From positions 1-13,538 of the forward strand of contig CALDLZ010000145.1 in assembly GCA_937915335.1 (NCBI GenBank): a stretch of 13,538 nt of DNA, in the 5' to 3' direction. Within the stretch, counting starts at the first letter, position 1; each line of letters opens with the position of its first letter. Under the pieces are notes generated by a model. That model saw only the letters and a program-made list of their open reading frames with translations, did not search any database and was not told the DNA's origin. Positions 6,826 through 12,743 of the stretch are shown in pieces. Source of the stretch: an uncultured Faecalibacterium sp. (GTDB taxonomy: Bacteria > Bacillota > Clostridia > Oscillospirales > Ruminococcaceae). Both the position numbers and the translations under genes were made by a program.

Positions 6826-6854
6826 TTGAAGTATGTGCAAAATAGAGATAAACT
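6826..6854 (+). promoter_or_regulatory. Sigma-A promoter of the PTS operon
   Basis: TTGAAG (6826-6831) lies exactly 17 bases before TAAACT (6849-6854). Transcription would start near 6861, leaving a leader of about 45 bases. Two copies of GCAAAA (6816-6821 and 6837-6842), 21 bases apart, flank the -35 and are candidate regulator half-sites. No sigma-54 type -24/-12 sequence (TGGC-N8-TGC) is seen. Confidence 0.5.
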
Positions 6855-6906
6855 ATGAACAACGAACACAATTACTTAGCTTGTAGTCGAAAAGAGGATG
6901 CCTGTT

Positions 6907-7326
6907 ATGCTGAAAATCTTTCTTTCCTCCCATGGCTCGATGGCCAGCGGAGTGCAGAGCTCGCTGAAGATCCTGATGGGCGAGTGCGAGAACCTGACTG
7001 TCTTTGATGCCTATCTGGATGAGACCAGCGTGCAGGAGCATCTGGACGCGTTCTACAAGACCGTTGCCCCCGAGGACGAGGTGCTGCTGTGCAGTGATCT
7101 GTACGGCGGCAGTGTGAATCAGGCCATGTTTACCTACCTTGACCGCCCCAACACCCGGCTGGTGAGCGGTGTGAACATGAGCTTTATGATGAACGTTCTG
7201 AGCGAGGATACTCTGAGCGACGAACGGCTGGACGAGATCATTGAAGAAAGCCGCGAGTACCTGCGCCGCGTGGAGCCGGAAACTCCGACGGAAGCGGCCC
7301 CTGCAGGCTCGGACGATTTCTTCTGA
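6907..7326 (+). CDS. PTS IIA component, mannose class
   Basis: This 139-residue cytosolic protein takes phosphate from HPr and passes it to IIB. The family start MLKIFLSSHG places the phosphorylated histidine at H9, and DLYGGSVNQ (61-69) matches the conserved DLxGGSP-type loop. ATG at 6907 is preferred over the in-frame ATG at 6898, because GAGGA (6894-6898) abuts the earlier codon but lies about nine bases before the later one, and IIA proteins begin at MLxI. The C-terminus carries an extra tail, ETPTEAAPAG followed by SDDFF, very like the end of the IIC subunit. First gene of the PTS operon; the next start is 39 bases on. Confidence 0.9.
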   Translation: MLKIFLSSHGSMASGVQSSLKILMGECENLTVFDAYLDETSVQEHLDAFYKTVAPEDEVLLCSDLYGGSVNQAMFTYLDRPNTRLVSGVNMSFMMNVLSEDTLSDERLDEIIEESREYLRRVEPETPTEAAPAGSDDFF

Positions 7327-7365
7327 TAAATGACAGAGTAAGTGATAAGAAAGGAAGAAGAAGTT

Positions 7366-7857
7366 ATGATCAAATGGGTACGTTTGGATGAGCGCTTGAT
7401 CCATGGCCAGGTCGCCACCAAGTGGAGCCGCACCCTGGGCGTTGACCGCATCGTGGTGGCGGATGATACCGCCGCCGCCAGTGACATCATGCAGAAATCC
7501 CTGATGATGGCCGCCCCTGCTACCTGCAAGACCGCCATCGTCACTGTGGACAAGGCCGTTGCCCTATGCAATGACCCCCGTGCCGCCGGCCTGAAGATCC
7601 TGCTGATCGTCAGCACCCCCGAGAACCTGCTGCGTGTTGCCAGGGAGGTCAAGGACATCCCCCAGATCAATGTGGGCAACTATGGCCGCATTGCTCCAAA
7701 GCATGGCACCGAGACGCGCAAGACCTATACCAAGAACCTCTACGCTTATGATGATGAGGTGGCGGTGCTCAAGCAGGTTCTGGCAACCGGCATTCCCTGC
7801 AACGTCCAGACCATCCCGGACGATGCGCCGCAGGAGCTTTCCAAGGTACTGGGCTGA
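7366..7857 (+). CDS. PTS IIB component, mannose/fructose/sorbose class
   Basis: This 163-residue cytosolic protein moves phosphate from IIA to the sugar. The signature RLDERLIHGQV (6-16) contains the phosphorylated H13, and NVGNYGR (101-107) matches the conserved NVG loop. Length is normal for a stand-alone IIB. The frame is open upstream from a GTG at 7342, but AAGGAAG (7351-7357) and the family start MIKWVRLDER favour 7366. It lies between IIA and IIC in the operon. Substrate cannot be told from IIB alone; the downstream deacetylases suggest an N-acetylated amino sugar. Confidence 0.92.
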   Translation: MIKWVRLDERLIHGQVATKWSRTLGVDRIVVADDTAAASDIMQKSLMMAAPATCKTAIVTVDKAVALCNDPRAAGLKILLIVSTPENLLRVAREVKDIPQINVGNYGRIAPKHGTETRKTYTKNLYAYDDEVAVLKQVLATGIPCNVQTIPDDAPQELSKVLG

Positions 7858-7908
7858 GCGCGCTGCTCCGCCTGAAAATAGAAAAAAGTACAAGGAGGAA
7901 AAATTGTT

Positions 7909-8730
7909 ATGTCAATTACCGCTGCAATCATCTGTGCAGTCGTGTACGCGGTCATCAACTGGCTTGATCCGTACCTTCTGTCCTGGCAGTGCCTGAACCG
8001 CCCCATCGTGGTGGCACCGCTGGTCGGCCTGCTGCTGGGCGATTTCCAGACCGGCATCATCATGGGTGCTTCTCTGGAAGCAATCTTCATGGGCATTTCC
8101 GCCGTCGGCGGCTCGGTGCCTTCTGACTGCCTCTCTGGCTCCATCATCGCCGTGGCTTACGCCATCGTGGTGGGCGGCGACGGCGCGGTCGAGACCGGCC
8201 TGGCCCTGTCCCTGACCATCGGTACTGTCATGTCCACGGTCAGCACCATGCTGATGCCTCTATGGGCCGGCCTGGCTCCCTTCTGGGAGAAGCTGGCTTC
8301 CGAGTGCAAGCCCAACAAGTTCCGTGCCATCGCGCTGCTCGTCAACCTCGTTTCCAGTCTGCCCGGTGCTGTCATCATCTTCCTGGGTGTTGCCTTCGGT
8401 ATCGAGGGTCTGCAGGCTGGTCTGTCTGCCTGCCCCGCATGGGTTATGACGGGTCTGGCTGCCGCCGGTACCATGATGACTGCGGTCGGCTTTGGCATCC
8501 TGCTGTCCATGATCTGGTCCGCTGATATCGCCGTGTTCTACTTTGTCGGTTTCATCTGCGCAAAGAGCCTGGGCCTGAGCAGCCTTGGCATCGCCGTCAT
8601 CGGTGCCGCCATCGCCCTGACCCTGTTCTTCATCGACAAGCGCATCATCGACGCGAAAAATGCTGTGGCCGCCGCCCCCGCCGCTGCTGGTGCCGCCGCC
8701 CCTGCTAACAGTGAGGAGGATTTCTTCTGA
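7909..8730 (+). CDS. PTS IIC component, mannose class (membrane)
   Basis: This 273-residue membrane protein forms the sugar channel together with IID. The family signature is clear: RPIVVAPLVGLLLGDFQTGI (31-50), GASLEAIFMG (53-62) and VGGSVPSD (66-73). Several hydrophobic segments follow to about 242. The protein ends in a low-complexity Ala/Pro linker (251-267) and the tail NSEEDFF, closely similar to the end of IIA. A strong AAGGAGG (7892-7898) precedes the ATG. The stop overlaps the IID start by one base (TGATG), which couples their translation. Confidence 0.93.
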   Translation: MSITAAIICAVVYAVINWLDPYLLSWQCLNRPIVVAPLVGLLLGDFQTGIIMGASLEAIFMGISAVGGSVPSDCLSGSIIAVAYAIVVGGDGAVETGLALSLTIGTVMSTVSTMLMPLWAGLAPFWEKLASECKPNKFRAIALLVNLVSSLPGAVIIFLGVAFGIEGLQAGLSACPAWVMTGLAAAGTMMTAVGFGILLSMIWSADIAVFYFVGFICAKSLGLSSLGIAVIGAAIALTLFFIDKRIIDAKNAVAAAPAAAGAAAPANSEEDFF

Positions 8731-9545
8731 TGGAAAAGAAAGTAGTCAGCGCAGAGGAAAACAAGGTCCTCAAAAGTATGTTCCTGAACAGCCATCTGGT
8801 CTTTGCTGATTTCAACATGACCAAGATGGAGGCCAACGGCTTCACCATGACCATGGCTCCCGCTGTGGAGAGCATTTATGGTGATGATATCGAGGGCAAG
8901 AAAGCCGCTTACGCCCGCCACCAGTCCTTCTTCAACACCCACGCCGTCGCATTCAACTTCATTGCCGGCCTGTGCTACGCACTGGAAAAGGACTGCCACG
9001 ACGGCAAGGTCCCCGGTGAGACCATCGACGCTATCAAGGCATCCCTGATGGGGCCCACCGCCGGCATGTTCGACTCTATCTTCTTCAACTGCCTGCGTGT
9101 CATCGGTGCCGGTATCGCGATCGGCCTGTGCTCTCAGGGCAACATCCTCGGCACCTTCATCTTCATCCTGCTGTACGGCGTTTCCCAGTCCCTGCTCAAG
9201 TGGGTGCTGCTGAAACTCGGCTACACTTTGGGCACCAGTTTCATTGACACCGTGTTCAATAGCGGCCTGATGAGCGTTGCCACCCGCTCCGCTTCGATTC
9301 TGGGCTTGATGATGGTCGGTGCCATGACCGCCACCACCGTGGGCTTCCCCCTGAACTGGACGCTGAACATCGGCGAGACCTCCATTGTTGTGTCTGAGCT
9401 GTTCGACGCCATCTACCCGGGCATCCTGAGCCTGGCTCTGGTGCTGTTTATGATGTGGCGCATCAAGAAGGGCAACCGCCCCACCCAGCTGATCGTCGGC
9501 CTGCTGATCTTTGGCCTGCTGGGCGCGTTCCTCGGCATCTTCTAA
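8730..9545 (+). CDS. PTS IID component, mannose class (membrane)
   Basis: This 271-residue protein is the second membrane subunit of mannose-class PTS systems. The soluble N-terminal part carries FFNTHAVAFNFIAG (67-80), matching the FFNTHP-type family motif, and SLMGPTAGMFDS (105-116) matches the ALMGPLAGIGDS signature with Phe for Gly. Hydrophobic segments follow at about 123-133, 139-156, 188-206, 229-243 and 253-271. It overlaps the IIC stop by one base. A terminator hairpin begins 34 bases after its stop, so it ends the most highly expressed part of the operon. Confidence 0.92.
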   Translation: MEKKVVSAEENKVLKSMFLNSHLVFADFNMTKMEANGFTMTMAPAVESIYGDDIEGKKAAYARHQSFFNTHAVAFNFIAGLCYALEKDCHDGKVPGETIDAIKASLMGPTAGMFDSIFFNCLRVIGAGIAIGLCSQGNILGTFIFILLYGVSQSLLKWVLLKLGYTLGTSFIDTVFNSGLMSVATRSASILGLMMVGAMTATTVGFPLNWTLNIGETSIVVSELFDAIYPGILSLALVLFMMWRIKKGNRPTQLIVGLLIFGLLGAFLGIF

Positions 9546-9579
9546 AACCTCAGATCGCCTGATCCTGCAAGGGGTCCGC

Positions 9580-9617
9580 AATCCGGCAGGAGCAAACCGC
9601 TTCCTGCCGGATTTTTT
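9580..9617 (+). terminator. Terminator hairpin inside the PTS operon, after IID
   Basis: AATCCGGCAGGA (9580-9591) and TCCTGCCGGATT (9602-9613) form a perfect 12-base-pair stem, followed by six Ts (9612-9617). The next gene starts only 18 bases later, leaving room for its ribosome site but for no promoter. The downstream genes therefore probably depend on read-through, which would keep their expression below that of the PTS subunits. Confidence 0.85.
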
Positions 9618-9635
9618 GTAAGAAGGAGAACGGAT

Positions 9636-10577
9636 ATGACACTGCAAGACCTGATGATGCTGTACGGCGTTACCCTGGGCAGGCGGCGCACCGAAAAACA
9701 GAAGTACCTGTTTGCCCGGCAGCTGAACGAGAGCCTGCCCCCGCTGGGCTGGCCGGTGCGGGTACAACAGCGGGATGGAAAATTCTCAAGGATCGAGAAC
9801 CTGATCGCGGGCGATCTGGCCAACGCAAAGGTGGTCATTGCAGTGCCCTTTGACACCCCGGCCAAGGCCATGCGGCCCCAGAAGTATTACCCCTTCCACC
9901 CGGACAAGAACGTAAAGCAAAGAGGGAGAGACTTGGCTTTACAGACCGTGTTGGAGCTGGTGTGCTTTGGTGCTGCCTGCCTGATGTTCTGGTCGGGGCG
10001 GGGGACAAGCGCCATGCTGTCCCGCACTCTGGCGGCCCTGCTGCTGGCCGCTGTGGGTGTGTGGCTGCTGCTGCCCCACGCCAGCCCCTGCAATTTCAGC
10101 CGGTGCTCGGGCGGCGTGGCCGTTGCCGCCAAGCTGGCGGAAGACCTGAGCGGTGAGGAGAACATCGCCTTTGCCTTCTGCGACCACGCTGTGGACAACT
10201 ACGACGGCTTCCGGCTTCTGGCGCAAGAGGTGCCCGAAACGGCCACCGTTCTTCTGCTGGACAACCTTGCCAGCGGCCCGGCGGCTGCACTGGCCCACGG
10301 TGAATGGGAGAACACCGCGGCCATGCAGCTGTGCGGGATGCTGATGCAGGACAAAGTGCTGAACCGCACCTATACCGAGGAGCAGCGTCAGCGCAACCTG
10401 CTGGCCCTCTTCCCCCATGGCCTGCTGCTGACCTGCGGCCAGGTGGAACAAGGCGAATTTGTAGTGGACAATACCTGCTGTGCACAGGATCATGCCCTGA
10501 ACCTGCCCCGGATGGAGCGGATGGAACGGGCACTGGCCATGTTTGCAAAACAGGCAGCGAACAAAAAGGAGAATTGA
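9636..10577 (+). CDS. Membrane protein resembling an inactive M28 peptidase
   Basis: I do not recognise this 313-residue protein as a named family. It has a soluble N-terminal part (1-95), two membrane segments (about 99-119 and 127-147) and a soluble C-terminal part (150-313). The soluble parts resemble a split M28 aminopeptidase fold: VVIAVPFDTP (66-75) sits where M28 has GAHYDS, CSGGVAVAAKLAEDL (157-171) resembles the N-SGVA-LE-A helix, and IAFAFCDHAVDNYDGF (177-192) resembles the FxFFDxEExGLxGS strand. The metal ligands are mostly lost (His to Pro, Glu-Glu to His-Ala), so it is probably not a peptidase. The site AGAAGGAG (9621-9628) supports the start. It lies directly upstream of nagA, whose ribosome site is inside its last codons. 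A sensing or scaffold role is only a guess. Confidence 0.7.
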   Translation: MTLQDLMMLYGVTLGRRRTEKQKYLFARQLNESLPPLGWPVRVQQRDGKFSRIENLIAGDLANAKVVIAVPFDTPAKAMRPQKYYPFHPDKNVKQRGRDLALQTVLELVCFGAACLMFWSGRGTSAMLSRTLAALLLAAVGVWLLLPHASPCNFSRCSGGVAVAAKLAEDLSGEENIAFAFCDHAVDNYDGFRLLAQEVPETATVLLLDNLASGPAAALAHGEWENTAAMQLCGMLMQDKVLNRTYTEEQRQRNLLALFPHGLLLTCGQVEQGEFVVDNTCCAQDHALNLPRMERMERALAMFAKQAANKKEN

Positions 10578-10580
10578 ACC

Positions 10581-11768
10581 ATGAAACTGCATTCCAACCG
10601 TATTTATACGCCGGATGGCCCCAAGGCCGGTGTGCTGACCGTGGAGGACGGCAAGATCACCGCCTTTGCCGAAAATGCCACTGACCCCGAAGCCGTTGAG
10701 TACGGCGACCAGCGCATCATCCCAGGTATCTTTGATACCCACAACCATGGTACCTGCGGATACAACCCCATGGCTGTGGATGCCGACCACGAGACCCTCA
10801 TTGCCAACATCAAGGGTTATTTGAAGGGTCTGGCAAGCCAGGGCACGGTGAACATTTTCCCCACCGTCAGCGACCCTAAGTGCATTGCCGCCGTGGCGGA
10901 GGTGGCAAAGGAGGGCAATCAGGACGGTGCGACAATCATGGGCATCCACAGCGAGGGCCCCTGGCTGAACCGCACCGGTGAAAAGGGCATCCGCACCGGC
11001 TGGCCCGAGGTCAGCATGGAGACCGCCCGTGCCATGGTAAAGGCCGGTGATGGTCTGCTCCGTCTGGTGGCACTGGCCCCGGAGATCCCCGGTATGGACC
11101 CCATCATCGAGTATTTTCTCTCGCAGGGCATCACGGTGGCTGCCGCCCACAGCGACAACAATTACAAGCAGGCCATGGCCGCTTACGCCAAGGGGATCAC
11201 GGTGGCCACCCACACCGGCAACGTGATGACCGATATGCATCACCGTGATATCGGCGGTCTGGGTGCTGCCCTGACCAATGAGGCTGTGACCTGTGAGGTC
11301 ATCTGTGACGGCCTGCACATCTGCGACGAGATGCTGGGTATCTACTTCAAGGTCAAGAGCCCCGACAAATTTATGATGATCAGCGACTGCACCGCCTTGT
11401 CCGGCGCGCCCGTGGGCAAGTATGAGGGCATCTTTGAGGGGATGACCATGAATGTTACCCCTGAAGGCTTCGTTCTGACGGACACCGGCCGCCTGTGTGG
11501 TTCCAGCCAGCCCGTCCTGTTCGGCATCGGCAATCTGGTCAACAATGTGGGCGTCCCGCTGGAGACCTGTCTGAAGATGGCCTGCCTGAACCCCGCCATC
11601 AAGTACGGTTTTGCTGACCGCAAGGGCACCATTGAGGTGGGCAAGGATGCCGACCTCGTGGTCATCAGTGACGATTATCAGGTACAGGTGACCTACGCCG
11701 AGGGCCGCAAGGTCTATGACCGCAGTGTGGAAGGCAAGATTTTCAACGAAACCTATCTGGAGCGTTAA
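10581..11768 (+). CDS. nagA: N-acetylglucosamine-6-phosphate deacetylase
   Basis: This 395-residue cytosolic amidohydrolase should remove acetate from GlcNAc-6-phosphate (or a related N-acetyl sugar phosphate) to give the amine sugar phosphate. Visible motifs are the metal pair H54 and H56 in PGIFDTHNHG (48-57), E125 in GIHSEGP, H190 in AAHSD, H211 in ATHTGN, H246 in CDGLHI and the catalytic D269 in SDCT. The wording differs from the E. coli enzyme (SDCT for TDAM, THTGNVM for THLFNAM), so this is a divergent NagA branch with a possible shift in substrate. Length is normal. AAGGAG at 10566-10571, inside the previous gene, supports the start and suggests translational coupling. The phosphorylated substrate would come from the PTS. 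Confidence 0.87.
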   Translation: MKLHSNRIYTPDGPKAGVLTVEDGKITAFAENATDPEAVEYGDQRIIPGIFDTHNHGTCGYNPMAVDADHETLIANIKGYLKGLASQGTVNIFPTVSDPKCIAAVAEVAKEGNQDGATIMGIHSEGPWLNRTGEKGIRTGWPEVSMETARAMVKAGDGLLRLVALAPEIPGMDPIIEYFLSQGITVAAAHSDNNYKQAMAAYAKGITVATHTGNVMTDMHHRDIGGLGAALTNEAVTCEVICDGLHICDEMLGIYFKVKSPDKFMMISDCTALSGAPVGKYEGIFEGMTMNVTPEGFVLTDTGRLCGSSQPVLFGIGNLVNNVGVPLETCLKMACLNPAIKYGFADRKGTIEVGKDADLVVISDDYQVQVTYAEGRKVYDRSVEGKIFNETYLER

Positions 11769-11774
11769 AAACTT

Positions 11775-12584
11775 ATGAGCAAGAAGAAACTGATCATCGT
11801 GGCCGACGACTTCGGCTTCAGCGAGGCTTACAATTACGGCGTTATCAAGGCGTATAAGGAGGGCGTTGTCTGCACCCTCTCCCTGATGAGCAACATGGCG
11901 GCGGCCCCCCACGCTGTGAAGCTGTGGCAGAGCGAGTGCCCCGAGGTACCGCTGGTCCAGCACACCAATTTCGTGCAATACCGCCCCGTCAGCGCACCAG
12001 AAAAGGTGCCCACGCTGGTGAACGAGGAGGGGATGTTCTACCGCAGCTACCTGTGGAAGAGCGAGAACCCCAACGACCCCAAGTGCAAGGGCGATGTGTA
12101 CCCCACCTATGAGGACCTGTACACCGAGACCATGGCCCAGCTGGAACGCCACAAGGAGCTGGTGGGCCATTATCCCAAGCATTTTGAGGGACACAGCGCC
12201 ATGACCAAGCCCATGCAGCAGGCGTTCAAGGACATCGGCAAGAAGATGGGCATCCACAATATGGGCGATACCCTTGCCACTGATCTGCCCATGAAGCCTG
12301 CCTGCGAGCTGTTGAGTCTGGGCAACACCGCTGCCATGGAGATCCTGAACCGTGGCAGCCGCCCCGAGGACTGGCTGGAGGATCGCTTTGGCATTCTTGA
12401 GTCTCCCTATGAGTACAACATCCTTCACTTCCATCCGGGCTATCTGGATCAGTACCTGCTGGATAATACCTCGCTGACCCTGCCCCGCTGCCGCGACCTG
12501 GCCACCCTGTGTGACCCGCGGGTGCGCCGCTGGCTGGACGAGCATGAGATCGAGTTGACCAACTTCGATGCACTGTACGAATAA
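11775..12584 (+). CDS. chbG: ChbG/YdjC-family carbohydrate deacetylase
   Basis: This 269-residue protein belongs to the YdjC/ChbG family, metal-dependent deacetylases that act on chitobiose-6-phosphate and related N-acetylated saccharides. Motifs: IIVADDFGFSEAYNYGV (7-23) with D11 and D12, H63 in VQHTN where the family has GLHLN, H140 in FEGHSAM for the second metal histidine, and HFHPGY (218-223) for the catalytic region. All expected ligands appear present, though the first histidine motif is a variant. It begins six bases after nagA with GGAG inside the end of nagA, so the two are co-transcribed. Having both NagA and ChbG suggests that a di- or oligosaccharide is imported as well as, or instead of, the monosaccharide. 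The symbol is by family; the substrate is not proven. Confidence 0.85.
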   Translation: MSKKKLIIVADDFGFSEAYNYGVIKAYKEGVVCTLSLMSNMAAAPHAVKLWQSECPEVPLVQHTNFVQYRPVSAPEKVPTLVNEEGMFYRSYLWKSENPNDPKCKGDVYPTYEDLYTETMAQLERHKELVGHYPKHFEGHSAMTKPMQQAFKDIGKKMGIHNMGDTLATDLPMKPACELLSLGNTAAMEILNRGSRPEDWLEDRFGILESPYEYNILHFHPGYLDQYLLDNTSLTLPRCRDLATLCDPRVRRWLDEHEIELTNFDALYE

Positions 12585-12626
12585 CTGAACCATTTCCAAG
12601 AGATATTTTCATCATCCTCCATGGAA

Positions 12627-12670
12627 CGCCGCCGAGCGGGGCCCAAAGCTCTGCCCGGCGGTGTTTTCTT
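12627..12670 (+). terminator. Intrinsic terminator at the end of the amino-sugar operon
   Basis: CGCCGCCG (12627-12634) pairs with CGGCGGTG (12656-12663), and the stem continues inward through GCGGGGC/GCTCTGC after one mismatch, around a CCAAA loop. TTTTCTT follows. It is very GC-rich and should end the PTS-nagA-chbG transcript. Confidence 0.88.
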
Positions 12671-12681
12671 GATTCAAGTCC

Positions 12682-12710
12682 TTGCCCAAGGCCCCGCACT
12701 GTGCTAAACT
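12682..12710 (+). promoter_or_regulatory. Sigma-A promoter with extended -10, for the SpoIID-like gene
   Basis: TTGCCC (12682-12687) lies exactly 17 bases before TAAACT (12705-12710), with TGC just before the -10. The -35 and the TGC extension are the same as in the promoter at 69-97. Transcription would start near 12717, giving a leader of about 27 bases. Confidence 0.6.
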
Positions 12711-12728
12711 GAATAAAATACAGTGTAC

Positions 12729-12734
12729 AGGAGG
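12729..12734 (+). promoter_or_regulatory. Ribosome binding site that decides a TTG start
   Basis: A perfect AGGAGG lies nine bases before TTG at 12744, which is ideal spacing. The next in-frame ATG at 12753 would be 18 bases away, too far for normal initiation. Confidence 0.65.
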
Positions 12735-12743
12735 ACAAGGAAC

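Noticed and set aside
6816..6832. Possible cre (CcpA) site around AAAAGCGTTGAAG
   Set aside because: Only the central AAGCGTT fits the consensus; both outer arms (TG and CA) are missing.
6771..6906. Sigma-54 (-24/-12) promoter, as in many mannose-class PTS operons
   Set aside because: No TGGC-N8-TGC pattern is present, and the neighbouring regulator has no AAA+ domain.
6898..6906. Earlier ATG start for the IIA gene
   Set aside because: The ribosome site abuts this codon, whereas spacing to 6907 is normal and the family starts at that methionine.
9939..12599. Long open frame of 886 codons on the minus strand
   Set aside because: It lies antisense to the M28-like, nagA and chbG genes, has His/Gln/Val-rich content typical of the complement of GC-rich codons, and shows no domain.
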